DNA of 28,921 nucleotides from Opitutaceae bacterium (GTDB lineage: Bacteria > Verrucomicrobiota > Verrucomicrobiia > Opitutales > Opitutaceae). Below the pieces are notes generated by a model that saw only the letters and a program-made list of their open reading frames with translations, searched no databases and was not told the origin of the DNA. The DNA lies in contig JADJTK010000041.1 in the NCBI GenBank assembly GCA_016711225.1, positions 1-28,921 of the forward strand. Direction: 5' to 3'. Position numbers and translations under genes: made by a program. Of the stretch, positions 1-7,541 are shown piece after piece (the stretch's first letter is position 1; each line of letters begins with the position of its first letter).

Positions 1-617
1 CGAACGCCGAAAGCTGCGAGGGCTCCGTCCAAACCGGCGCCGGTACCGGTCTGCGAACACTGGATTCAGCGGCGAACTGCGTCGGCGCATCTGAAACGGG
101 CATCGGGCTCAAAGCCGATGGCAACGCCACCGGCTCCTCCGGCACGACGATATCGGGCTCATTTGGTGCCCAGATCGCTGGCGCTGCCGACAACTGCCGA
201 GGCGTCGTCCGCTCGGGCGGCGGCACCGCCCTCCAAGCCGCCACCGCCGCCAACTGCCACGGGAAAACCGATGGCACCGGCAGGGGCCTGCAGGCCGCTA
301 CCGCGCTGAACTGCTCCGCCGAGAGCACCAGCAACACCGCCCTACAGGTCACCATCAACGCCGAGAATTGCCGCGGCGAAGCCTCCGATTCCGGCTACGG
401 TCTGTATTGCGCGGGCAACGCGCTCAACTGCTACGGCTCCACCGCCGCCGGCGCCTATGGCATCTACGTCTTGGGTACCGCCAACACCTGCCGGGGGAAG
501 AACGATGGGGCCGGCCCCGTCGAATTTTCTCTCCATGCCGCCATCGCGATTGGCTGCACCTCCGAGAAAGGCGCGATCGAAGCCGCCAACCGCTACCTCA
601 TGCCCGCCAGCCCCTGA
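1..617 (+). CDS. C-terminal part of a secreted cysteine-repeat (beta-helix-like) protein
   Basis: This open frame enters from the left edge (codons in phase with base 3) and ends at TGA 615-617, giving at least 204 residues with no start codon in the window. It is built of degenerate units of about 20 residues with consensus G-x-G-L-x-A-x-x-A-x-N-C-x-G, for example GLQAATALNCSAES and GLYCAGNALNCYGS. Nearly every unit places one Cys after Asn in the same position. The next gene (824-2512) has the same repeat, so the two are tandem paralogues. Short Gly/Ala/Asn-rich units with a fixed buried position are typical of right-handed beta-helices, where the cysteines would stack as a ladder; that fold is inferred. 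The missing N-terminus probably carries a signal peptide like its neighbours. The function is unknown. Coding is supported by the repeat consensus holding over the whole frame. Confidence 0.82.
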   Translation, partial: NAESCEGSVQTGAGTGLRTLDSAANCVGASETGIGLKADGNATGSSGTTISGSFGAQIAGAADNCRGVVRSGGGTALQAATAANCHGKTDGTGRGLQAATALNCSAESTSNTALQVTINAENCRGEASDSGYGLYCAGNALNCYGSTAAGAYGIYVLGTANTCRGKNDGAGPVEFSLHAAIAIGCTSEKGAIEAANRYLMPASP

Positions 618-620
618 GCC

Positions 621-655
621 CATTTCCGATTGGTGATTACCGATTCCCGATTCCA
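621..655. repeat. Degenerate 7-bp tandem repeat, GATT type
   Basis: Five consecutive heptamers follow the stop codon of the first gene: CATTTCC, GATTGGT, GATTACC, GATTCCC, GATTCCA. ATT is fixed at positions 2-4 of every unit while the last three bases vary. Read on the other strand it is (AATCNNN)n, the same type as the array inside the coding region at 4410-4437. No protein is encoded here. Confidence 0.8.
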
Positions 656-700
656 CGCCCCCCTGCCTTCCTGCCCTTCGTTCCCTTTTGTCGCTCTCTC

Positions 701-749
701 AGAATCCGCCGTCCGATTTCGGCCTTCCGCCTGCAGTCTTCAGTTCTCA
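701..749. repeat. Degenerate 7-bp tandem repeat upstream of the 824 gene
   Basis: Seven consecutive heptamers: AGAATCC, GCCGTCC, GATTTCG, GCCTTCC, GCCTGCA, GTCTTCA, GTTCTCA. Position 6 is C in all seven and position 1 is G in six. The last four units match the array before thrS (20107-20148) in type (CCTTC / CCTGC / TCTTC with AG or CG spacers). The array ends 74 bases before the start codon and falls within the 206-base gap between two paralogous genes; the rest of that gap is pyrimidine-rich with no other feature seen. Confidence 0.8.
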
Positions 750-823
750 GGCGACGTCCGCCCCACAGCAGATCTTCCGACCCACTGTGTAATCCCGCGC
801 CCTGATTCCCCCAAACAAGGGTT

Positions 824-2512
824 GTGCAACCCTCGCTTCCGCTCCTCTGCTTCCTCCTCGCGCTCCCCGCGCTCGCCCTCGCCCAAGGTTCGCTCACCCC
901 GCCCGGCGCTCCCGCGCCGACGATGAAGACCCTCGACCAGGTCGAAGCCCGCATCCCGCTGCCAGCCGGTGCGCGTACCACCCCGATCATGATCGCCGGT
1001 CCCGGCTCGTACTACCTCACCGGCGACATCATGGTCGATCACGACGCCGCGATCATGATCGTCGGCAGGAACGTCACCCTCGACCTCAACGGCTACACCA
1101 TCTCGACCACCTGCACCGACGACCCCAAACGCGGCTTCGGTATCGTCGTCGTCTCCGGATCGGTCGACGTCACCATCCGCAACGGCCGGATCCGCGGCGA
1201 AATCACCCGCCAGCCCGACGCCACCTACACCGGCGCCGGCTTCCAGTTCGGCATCTATGCCGGCTGGGAGACCGGAAAGGAGTCCAACCCCGTCGGGGTG
1301 ACCGTCGAGGATGTCGCCGTCGATGGCGCTCGCTACTTTGGCATCATGATCAACGGCGCCGATGGCCGGATCCGCCACTGCTCCGTGTCGCACTGCGGTT
1401 TTGAAGGCCTCCGCGCCACCAGCGTATCCGACTCGGTCGCCACCGATTGCGGCACCGCCGGAATCATCGCCCAGGAGGTCACTCGCTCTCGCGGCACCGG
1501 TATCACCTACCAGGGGATTCGCGCCCAGACCGTCGTCGACAGTTACGGCCAAAGCACCTCGGCCCACGGCATTGAGGCGGAAGTGGTGATCGGTTCCCAA
1601 GGCGAATCCGTCTCCGGCTGCGGCATCCGCAGCACCATCGCCACCTCGTGCCACGGCAGCAGCACCGACTCCAACGGGATCCAGGCCTTCTCCGTGGCAC
1701 ACTGCTACGGTTACAGCATGAATGGTTACGGCCTTTACGCCTCCGCGGCGAGCAACTCCGGCGGCGCCACCGGCACCGGCCCCTACGGACTCATCGCCGT
1801 CTACAACGCCGAGAACTGCACCGGCTACAGCAATTCTGGTGGCGGCCTCTACGCCGAGAACGCCACCAACTGCGCGGGCACCTCGCTCAACGGCACCCGC
1901 GGCCTCAGCGCCAGCCAGACCGCCACCGGCTGCTCCGGCCGGATCTATCGCGTCGCCGGCGCCGACGCCAACCGGCTCGATCCCGCCCAGCCGCGCGCGC
2001 TCTCCGCCGGCATCGCTACCAACTGTATCGGAACCGTCGACTCATCTTCCGGCACGAGCTTCGGGCTCTTTGCCGGCTCCGCCACCAACTGCCGCGGCCT
2101 CGTCACCACCAACCAAGATTCGAACCCCGACCGCCCCGCGTGCGGCCTCCACGCGGAACAGAGCGCCTCCGATTCCTACGGCAACTGCCCGACCGGTTAC
2201 GGCCTCGAGGCCGGCAACGCCGCCAATTGCACCGGCGAAAGCCAATCCGGCACCGGCCTCTCCGCTGGCAATGCTTCCAACTGCACCGGGCAGACCAACT
2301 CCGGCAGCTACGGCCTCAACGCCAGCGGCAACGCCACCAACTGCACCGGCTTCAACACCACTGGCGCCTACGGCCTGAATGCCGGCGGCACCGCCAGCTT
2401 CTGCAGCGGCGGCCGTCCCAGCGGCACCGCCCTCCAGGCCTCCATCGCCGTCGCCTGCACCGCAATCTCCGGCTCCATCACCTCCCCCAGCAAGCAGCTC
2501 GGCACGCCCTGA
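824..2512 (+). CDS. Secreted beta-helix-like protein with cysteine-ladder repeats
   Basis: This 562-residue exported protein has no assigned function. Residues 1-20 form a signal peptide ending ALALA before QGSL. Next comes a short conserved stretch (GAPAPTMKTLDQVEARIP, residues 28-45) shared with the gene at 2675. Residues 50-200 look like a parallel beta-helix entry region: GPGSYYLTGDI, then VTLDLNGYTI and VTIRNGRIRG, as in NosD-type or right-handed-helix proteins. From about residue 200 to 550 there are units of about 20 residues with consensus GYGLxAxNAxNCxG, each with one Cys in register, as in the partial upstream paralogue. The start is GTG at 824, chosen because the signal peptide begins exactly there and aligns with that of the 2675 gene; AAGG at 817-820 is only three bases away, so it is a poor ribosome site. 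A surface or matrix role is plausible but unproven. Confidence 0.85.
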   Translation: MQPSLPLLCFLLALPALALAQGSLTPPGAPAPTMKTLDQVEARIPLPAGARTTPIMIAGPGSYYLTGDIMVDHDAAIMIVGRNVTLDLNGYTISTTCTDDPKRGFGIVVVSGSVDVTIRNGRIRGEITRQPDATYTGAGFQFGIYAGWETGKESNPVGVTVEDVAVDGARYFGIMINGADGRIRHCSVSHCGFEGLRATSVSDSVATDCGTAGIIAQEVTRSRGTGITYQGIRAQTVVDSYGQSTSAHGIEAEVVIGSQGESVSGCGIRSTIATSCHGSSTDSNGIQAFSVAHCYGYSMNGYGLYASAASNSGGATGTGPYGLIAVYNAENCTGYSNSGGGLYAENATNCAGTSLNGTRGLSASQTATGCSGRIYRVAGADANRLDPAQPRALSAGIATNCIGTVDSSSGTSFGLFAGSATNCRGLVTTNQDSNPDRPACGLHAEQSASDSYGNCPTGYGLEAGNAANCTGESQSGTGLSAGNASNCTGQTNSGSYGLNASGNATNCTGFNTTGAYGLNAGGTASFCSGGRPSGTALQASIAVACTAISGSITSPSKQLGTP

Positions 2513-2528
2513 CGACATCGTGGATCGT

Positions 2529-2555
2529 TGCGTTTGAATTTCGGATTCAAACGCA
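2529..2555 (+). terminator. Perfect hairpin after the 824 gene
   Basis: An 11-bp perfect inverted repeat (2529-2539 with 2545-2555, arm GCGTTTGAAT plus one outer T-A pair) encloses the loop TTCGG. It begins 16 bases after the TGA. There is no T-run afterwards, so it may be a weak or factor-assisted terminator, or an mRNA 3'-end stabiliser. Confidence 0.5.
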
Positions 2556-2638
2556 CGGCGCGCCCCAGTTCCGCCGCCGGCAGCACTTCAACGTAAACTT
2601 CCAACTTCAACTCTCCCTGCCACCGCCCCTCACCCGCT

Positions 2639-2673
2639 TGTCACTTGGGCACCTGCCACTTGCCACTTCCTCC
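2639..2673. repeat. 7-bp tandem repeat abutting a start codon
   Basis: Heptamers TGTCACT, TGGGCAC, CTGCCAC, TTGCCAC, TTCCTCC run directly into the ATG at 2675. A shorter array of the same period sits just upstream at 2590-2617 (AACGTAA, ACTTCCA, ACTTCAA, CTCTCCC). No Shine-Dalgarno sequence is present, so the array occupies the place where ribosome recognition should occur. Confidence 0.7.
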
Positions 2674-2674
2674 G

Positions 2675-3475
2675 ATGAAACTTCTCGCCACGCTTCTCGC
2701 CCTGCCGGCCTTCGCCCTCGCCCAAGGCTCGCTCGCACCCGCCGACGTCCCCACGCCGACGATGAAGAGCCTCCAGGAAATCTGGGACCGCATCGGGACG
2801 GTCGAAACCCAGAACCAGACTTTGCAGTCCCTAGTCGCCAACCAGCAGCAGCAACTCGCCGCACTGCAGGTGCAGAACACGATCCTCTTGGAAACCACCG
2901 GCGTGGTCTGGACCTGGCAACTCTCCACCATTGATAGCACCGGTGATGTCGGCCCATACGCGTCCCTCGCCTTCTCGCCCGCCGGTCTGCCCTCCATCGC
3001 GTACTACGATGCCACCAATGCGAACCTCAAGCTCGCCCGCTTCGATGGGACCGCTTGGCAGCTCTCGACCATCGATTCCGGCGGCAATGTCGGCGCCTAC
3101 GCTTCGCTCGCGTTCTCGCCTTCCGGCCAGCCGGCCATCGCCTATCACGATGGCGCCCACGGCGACCTTAAGTTCTTTCGGTCCGGTGATCGGTTCGCGC
3201 AAATCTCCGTCGTCGATTCCGTCGGGACAGTCGGACAGTACGCCTCGCTGAAATTTGGGCCGGACGGCCAGCCGGCCATCGCCTACTACGACAGCACCAA
3301 CGGCGATCTGAAATTCGCCACCCTCGGCCCGTCCGGTTGGCAGGTGTCCGTCGTCGATTCGACCGGCGATGTCGGCCAGTACGCCTCGCTTGCCTTTTCG
3401 CCCGCCGGCCAGCCCGCCATTGCCTATTACGACAACACCAACTCAGGGCTGAAATACGCTGAGCGCAACGGATAG
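2675..3475 (+). CDS. Secreted propeller-like repeat protein, first four blades, ends at in-frame TAG
   Basis: As written the protein has 266 residues. Residues 1-16 are a signal peptide (ending AFALA), followed by QGSLAPADVPTPTMKSL, which matches the leader of the 824 gene even at DNA level. Residues 30-75 are Gln-rich and heptad-like (LQSLVANQQQQLAALQVQN), a likely short coiled coil for oligomerisation. Then come four repeats of about 47 residues with consensus WQxSxxDSxGxVGxYASLAFSPxGQPAIAYYDxTNxxLKxA. Translation stops at TAG 3473-3475 inside the link to the next repeat (ERNG*TWSRTT), where sister repeats read GTAWQ. Three more repeats continue in the same frame to 3907. Seven such units would close a seven-bladed beta-propeller, so the stop most likely truncates a 410-codon gene. 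The fold is inferred; the ligand is unknown. Confidence 0.8.
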   Translation: MKLLATLLALPAFALAQGSLAPADVPTPTMKSLQEIWDRIGTVETQNQTLQSLVANQQQQLAALQVQNTILLETTGVVWTWQLSTIDSTGDVGPYASLAFSPAGLPSIAYYDATNANLKLARFDGTAWQLSTIDSGGNVGAYASLAFSPSGQPAIAYHDGAHGDLKFFRSGDRFAQISVVDSVGTVGQYASLKFGPDGQPAIAYYDSTNGDLKFATLGPSGWQVSVVDSTGDVGQYASLAFSPAGQPAIAYYDNTNSGLKYAERNG

Positions 3476-3907
3476 ACCTGGAGCCGCACCACTCTCGACG
3501 TCACCGGAATTATTGGCCAATTCTCTTCGCTCACGTTCGCTCCCTCCGGCGTGGCCGCCATCGCCTATTACGACGACACCAACAGTATCCTGAAGTTCTC
3601 CCGCTTCGGCAATTTCTCGCTCCGGACCGATGACGTCGCCACCGATGGCGCGGGTTTGTACGCTTCCTTGGCCTACTCCAGGACGGGCCTGCCCACGATC
3701 GCCTACTTGGCCACCACCAACCGCTGTCTGGAAGTTGCGAGTTTCAACGGCACCGCTTGGCAGACCACCATTATCGATATCTCCCAATCGGCCGGCTGGT
3801 ATGCTTCGCTCGCGTTCTCACCCTCCGGCCAGCCGGCCATCGCCTACTACGACGGGTTCAACCGCGATCTGAAATTCGCGCAGCGCGCGCTTTTCACCGG
3901 CAAGTAA
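3476..3907 (+). pseudogene. Downstream half (blades 5-7) of the interrupted propeller gene
   Basis: This is the in-frame continuation of the 2675 gene after TAG 3473-3475, ending at TAA 3905-3907. It holds three further repeats, including SLTFAPSGVAAIAYYDDTN, SLAYSRTGLPTIAYLATTN and SLAFSPSGQPAIAYYDGFN. It has no signal peptide, leader or convincing start of its own; a GTG at 3551 lies in the middle of a repeat and would give a useless 118-residue fragment. Codon use and repeat consensus are undamaged, so the stop is recent, a sequencing error, or read through. The cysS gene in this window ends with TAG, which argues against general reassignment of that codon. Confidence 0.75.
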
Positions 3908-3968
3908 GAGCCCTCGGACTTGCCTCCGCCCACGCGCGCTCATCCTTCCTCGCCCGAACTCCTCCGCC

Positions 3969-5024
3969 ATGCAACGCCTCCTAGCCGCCTCGCTCCTCCT
4001 GTGCGCCACCTCCGCCCTCGCCGCCGCGCCGCAGGCCCTCGTACTCGAGGCCTCTTGGGACCGCTTCAGTCAACACACCGACCTGCGCTACACCCACCTC
4101 GGTACGCAGACGCGAATCGAGTCCACCGCGACCGACAAACCCGACCCATATCTCCTCGTCGACACCGCGCAGGACCAGCGCATCACCGTCTACCGCCACA
4201 ACAGCTCCTGGCGCTGCGACCCGCTCGAGCCCAAGCCCCGCAACGACTCGCCCGCCGGCGCCCCCGGCATGCCCGCGATGCCGCAGCCCCCGCCCGGCAT
4301 CGGTCCGCAGGGGCAGATCGGTCCCCGCACCGGTCCCACCGCCAACACCGCCGCTTTGCCACCAACGCCCGGTTACGGCGCCCCCGCCGGCTATAGCCCC
4401 TCAATTCCACAATCGGCCATCCGCGATCCGCAATCGCCCGCGCCAGGCGCGCCCGCCGGCATCGGCCCGCGGGGTCCCCTCGGCCCCCGCACGGGCGCGG
4501 CAAGGCCCGCCATCCCCCAGCTTCCTCCCGATTTCGGCCCGCAAGGCGGTGTCGGCGCCAGTGCCCTGCCGGCGGGGCCCGCTACCGGCGGCGCCATGGG
4601 GGCCGGTCTCGGCGGCATGCCCATGCCACCACGCTCGGCTATGCAGGGTCGCGAGGCTCTTCTCTCTCTCACGAAAACCGAAGAGACCCAAACCCTCCTC
4701 GGCCGTACCACCGTGAAGTACACCGTAGCCAGTCGCATGATGGAAACGCTCGAAGTCTGGGCCGTGCCCGACACCGACTTCGGCGCCTTCTTCGCCTACC
4801 GCCCGCAGCCGCCGCACCGCTTCGGCCCGGTCGACCTCCAAGACCACTGGGATTCGCTTCTGCGCCGCGAGCATCTGTTCCCGCTGCTGGCCATCTTCAA
4901 ACAGGGCGACCGCGAGATCGCGCGCTTCACCGTCACGAAGATCGATCACTCGGAGATCGCCGACATCGCCGCCTTCTTTTCGCCTCCACTCGCGTACTAC
5001 AAGAGCCCGCCCGATACGTTCTGA
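3969..5024 (+). CDS. Exported proline-rich DUF4412-like protein
   Basis: This is a 351-residue protein of unknown function. Residues 1-19 are a signal peptide (LLCATSALAAA). Residues 20-85 and 225-351 form two halves that resemble the DUF4412 type of periplasmic beta-sheet protein: RIESTATDKPDPYLLVD and ITVYRHNSSWRCDP in the first half, EETQTLLGRTTVKYTV and MMETLEVWAVPDTDFGAF in the second. A long Pro/Gly/Ala linker (about 88-225) splits them and contains repeated GIGPQGQIGPRTG / GIGPRGPLGPRTG blocks. Inside the linker, SIPQSAIRDPQSP is encoded by a 7-base DNA repeat (4410-4437). The start follows a pyrimidine-rich leader without a Shine-Dalgarno site. The gene lies 61 bases after the propeller gene and may be co-transcribed. 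The family assignment is tentative. Confidence 0.8.
   Translation: MQRLLAASLLLCATSALAAAPQALVLEASWDRFSQHTDLRYTHLGTQTRIESTATDKPDPYLLVDTAQDQRITVYRHNSSWRCDPLEPKPRNDSPAGAPGMPAMPQPPPGIGPQGQIGPRTGPTANTAALPPTPGYGAPAGYSPSIPQSAIRDPQSPAPGAPAGIGPRGPLGPRTGAARPAIPQLPPDFGPQGGVGASALPAGPATGGAMGAGLGGMPMPPRSAMQGREALLSLTKTEETQTLLGRTTVKYTVASRMMETLEVWAVPDTDFGAFFAYRPQPPHRFGPVDLQDHWDSLLRREHLFPLLAIFKQGDREIARFTVTKIDHSEIADIAAFFSPPLAYYKSPPDTF
4410..4437. repeat. 7-bp tandem repeat inside a coding region
   Basis: Heptamers CAATCGG, CCATCCG, CGATCCG, CAATCGC lie within the proline-rich linker of the 3969 gene, where they are translated as part of SIPQSAIRDPQSP. Read on the opposite strand they are GATT-type units, as in the intergenic array at 621-655. 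This suggests that an intergenic repeat type has entered or expanded within a gene. Confidence 0.7.
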
Positions 5025-5115
5025 GACGAGGACTTATTTCAGGGGCGCGGCTTGCGCTTGCGGGATCGATCCCGATCAGGTCAACCCGACGCCGAAGACT
5101 TCTTCCCAGCCCCTC

Positions 5116-5625
5116 TCACTCTCCACCCCTTCTAATTGCCGGCACCGTCACCTTCACGGTGAGGGATTGCGCCGGCGGGGCCGCCTGATCCCAGGGCTGA
5201 CGATACACCAACTGCAACACGCCGGACCCGACCTCCTTCGCCGAGAAGACCCACTCGGACCAACCGCCCACCCCTTCGGCACCGTGGGCCTCATCTTGGA
5301 TGTAGGTGGGATCACCCACCGCGACGATACAGCGCGGGACCTCGTCGGTGATCGCCCACGAGTACCCCGTGGTCACATTGGCCCGCAACCGCAGCTTGAG
5401 CCGCTGCCCGGCCACCAAGGTGACTTCCACCTCCGACCGGTTACCGGCTTTGGTCTTCTCCTTGCCCTGCTGGACGACGACCTCGCCGTCCTTGAGTTCC
5501 ACCACCACTACCCCCGGCTTGGAGGCCATGGCGGAGAGCGTCGCGGGCGCAGCCGCCAAGCCGGCGAAAAGCGCGAATAGACAAAGGGCGCGAGAAATCC
5601 GCGCAATCGGTGAACGAGTTTTCAT
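5116..5625 (-). CDS. Chagasin-like (MEROPS I42) cysteine protease inhibitor
   Basis: This 169-residue exported protein has a hydrophobic N-terminus (about residues 10-34, ALCLFALFAGLAAAPATLSA). All three inhibitory loops of the chagasin/I42 family are recognisable in order: NVTTGYSW (83-90, the NPTTGY loop), GVGG (118-121, the GxxG loop), and YRQPWD (141-146, the RPW loop). The family blocks papain-type cysteine proteases by wedging these loops into the active site. In a bacterium it would protect the periplasm or act on external proteases. A basic/acidic insertion at residues 45-65 (KDGEVVVQQGKEKTKAG) is unusual. Start choice: the ATG at 5625 begins the signal peptide; the longer open frame to 5709 adds non-conserved residues. 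The gene is convergent with the 3969 gene; a 14-bp palindrome CGGGATCGATCCCG lies between them at 5061-5074. Confidence 0.85.
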   Translation of the reverse strand: MKTRSPIARISRALCLFALFAGLAAAPATLSAMASKPGVVVVELKDGEVVVQQGKEKTKAGNRSEVEVTLVAGQRLKLRLRANVTTGYSWAITDEVPRCIVAVGDPTYIQDEAHGAEGVGGWSEWVFSAKEVGSGVLQLVYRQPWDQAAPPAQSLTVKVTVPAIRRGGE

Positions 5626-5918
5626 CGGGAAGTGGTGACGCAGAGGTTGCCACTCCGCGCGCCTGTTGCCAGCCCGGAACGAGTCAGTACGACGGGATAA
5701 CCACGCCACTTGGTCGCGGCACCCCCAAAAACGCCTGCCATCCCCGAAGGCCCGGAGCCACCGCTCGCCTCGCGCCAGCGCCGGTGCGACCGCCCTTGCC
5801 CCCAGGGCCCCCAGGCAACGCCGCCCCCGCCCTTTTGCCCGTCATCCCGACCGGACACCGTCCGTCCCAATAGGCTCGCCCTCGCCCCGAGCCTTCCGTC
5901 TCGTCCACCGGCCCGCCC
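5626..5918. other. Divergent intergenic region, no gene recognised
   Basis: These 293 bases separate the inhibitor gene (-) from the dehydrogenase gene (+) and should hold both promoters. No clear -35/-10 pair, operator or tandem heptamer was found. The last 60 bases before the dehydrogenase are pyrimidine-rich on the + strand. Open frames here are shadows without family features. Confidence 0.5.
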
Positions 5919-6935
5919 ATGATGAAAGCAATTGTTCAACACCGCTACGGCACGGCGGACGACCTTGAGCTTCGGGAGATCCAAGTGCCCACACCGGCAG
6001 CGCACGAGGTGCTCGTGCGCGTGCGCGCGGCGTCCATGCACGCCGACGTTTGGCACGTCGTGACTGGGCAGCCCTACGTCCTGCGGCTCATGGGCGCCGG
6101 ACTGCGCAAACCGAAGAACCCCGTGCCCGGAACCGATGTCGCCGGAGTCGTCGAGTCCGTCGGCAAGGCCGTCACCCGCTTCCGCCCCGGCGACGACGTA
6201 TTTGGCGAGACCATCCGGGGGATGCAGTGGATCCATGGCGGCGCCTTCGCCGAGTTCGTCACCGCGCCCGAAGACGGCTTGGTGCTCAAACCCGCCGCCG
6301 TCACCTTCGAGCAAGCCGCTGCGGTGCCCACCTCGGCACTGATCGCGCTCATGAACCTGCGCGACTTCGGCCGGATCCGGGCCGGCCAGAGGGTCCTCAT
6401 CAACGGGGCGGGCGGCGCCGTGGGTTCAATGGCGGTGCAATTGGCCAAGGCCTTCGGCGCCGAAGTGGCGGCCGTCGACTGCACGGAGAAACTGGAGCTG
6501 CTCCACGCGCTCGGTGCAGATCATGTCATCGACTACACGACGACCGACTTCACGAAAGGCGCCGGCCGCTACAACCTGATCCTCGACATCCCCGGCAACC
6601 ATTCCTTCACGCAGTGCCAGCGCGTGCTGACGCCCGAAGGGATCTGGGTGCTCGTCGCGCACGACAACTACGGCAAGGGCAGGCACCGCTGCCTGGGCGC
6701 CATTCCGCGGATGCTGGCACTGATGGTCCGGGCCCTATTCACGCGCCAACTGCCGCGCGCCACCTTCAAGTTGCCCGATCGGCAGAAGGCGCTAGCCCTG
6801 CTCACGCAGCTCCTCGAAACCGGCCAGCTCACCCCACACATCGACCGGACCTTTCCCCTCGCCGAAGTCCCCGCGGCGCTCCGCCACCTACAGACCGGCC
6901 GCGCGAGAGGGAAGATCGTGATCACGATGGACTGA
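5919..6935 (+). CDS. NAD(P)-dependent quinone-reductase-like alcohol dehydrogenase (MDR family)
   Basis: This 338-residue cytoplasmic oxidoreductase belongs to the medium-chain dehydrogenase/reductase superfamily, zinc-independent quinone oxidoreductase branch. The N-terminal GroES-like domain shows EVLVRVRAASMHADVW (30-45) and GTDVAGVVESVG (71-82). The Rossmann domain carries the nucleotide-binding loop NGAGGAVGS (162-170), followed by VDCTEKLELLHALGADHVID (187-206). None of the cysteine clusters of the structural or catalytic zinc sites is present, which is why the zinc-free branch is chosen. Such enzymes reduce quinones, enones or other carbonyls with NADPH; the substrate cannot be read from sequence. 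The start at 5919 is followed by a second ATG (5922), so the first residue is uncertain. There is no Shine-Dalgarno site and no obvious operon partner. Confidence 0.9.
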   Translation: MMKAIVQHRYGTADDLELREIQVPTPAAHEVLVRVRAASMHADVWHVVTGQPYVLRLMGAGLRKPKNPVPGTDVAGVVESVGKAVTRFRPGDDVFGETIRGMQWIHGGAFAEFVTAPEDGLVLKPAAVTFEQAAAVPTSALIALMNLRDFGRIRAGQRVLINGAGGAVGSMAVQLAKAFGAEVAAVDCTEKLELLHALGADHVIDYTTTDFTKGAGRYNLILDIPGNHSFTQCQRVLTPEGIWVLVAHDNYGKGRHRCLGAIPRMLALMVRALFTRQLPRATFKLPDRQKALALLTQLLETGQLTPHIDRTFPLAEVPAALRHLQTGRARGKIVITMD

Positions 6936-7541
6936 ATTCCCGGAACGCCGAGGCCAGACCGTCTCCGTCCACCGGCCAGAGCTGCGGCGCCGCCGGGCAA
7001 AGCGCCTGCCCGGGGCACAGTCAACTGGCGGAGTATCCCGCGGCAGCGCGGCGCGGTCCAGCGGAAGTCCCTGAAGGAGCAGACACGGCCGCCGATCACA
7101 GGCCGGTGCCAGCCAGCGCCGCTCGGGACTCACGCCCCGCGGAGGGATCCAAAACCTCGCCGACCGCCCAACCGCCTTCGGAGAAGAGAAGGGGCCCTTG
7201 AAACAGGTCAGGAGCCAACTGCGCGCAGGAATACACGCCGACGCCACCGCCCACCCACACCGGACCGCCCCCGCAAAAACCGCGCGCACAGCACACCCCG
7301 CCGCCCACCCCGGACCCCCCGGCTGGGGGGGGACGAGGACCACGCCCGCAAGCGCGGCTGGGGGGGGGGGGGGGGGGGGGGGCCGCCAGGCCGACCACCG
7401 CTTCACGGGCGGACGAGCCCCCGCCACGCAGGCCGGCCGACAACGAGCACGCGACGCAGCCCCCCGCCCCCCACGCCCCCCCCCGCCGCCCCCCCAACGC
7501 CGCCGCGGCCTCGCGCCGGGCACCCCCAGCCCCCCGCGCCC
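6936..7541. other. Abnormal C/G-rich region without recognisable genes
   Basis: No open frame here shows family features. Bases 6936-7200 are ordinary GC-rich sequence. From about 7200 on the + strand becomes extremely C-rich and loses codon structure, with CCCCCC followed by GGGGGGGG (7315-7332), a 23-G run (7360-7382), and several C7-C9 runs at 7460-7500. The esterase gene entering from the right loses similarity at its end exactly where this region begins. Either this is a genuine low-complexity patch able to form quadruplexes, or it is poor-quality assembled sequence. Confidence 0.6.
7360..7382 (+). repeat. Run of 23 consecutive G
   Basis: An uninterrupted G homopolymer from 7360 to 7382, preceded by GCGGCT and followed by CCGCC. 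A shorter run of eight G lies at 7325-7332. Such a run is exceptional in bacterial chromosomes: it can form G-quadruplexes on the + strand or an i-motif on the other, slips readily, and is also a common artefact of two-colour short-read chemistry. Confidence 0.9.

Noticed and set aside
3473..3475. TAG as pyrrolysine or selenocysteine-like recoding
   Set aside because: No recoding structure or function calling for a special residue in a repeat linker; TAG is used as the normal stop of cysS.
5061..5074. 14-bp palindrome CGGGATCGATCCCG as an operator
   Set aside because: It lies between two convergent gene ends, where no promoter is expected; without a loop it is also a poor terminator.
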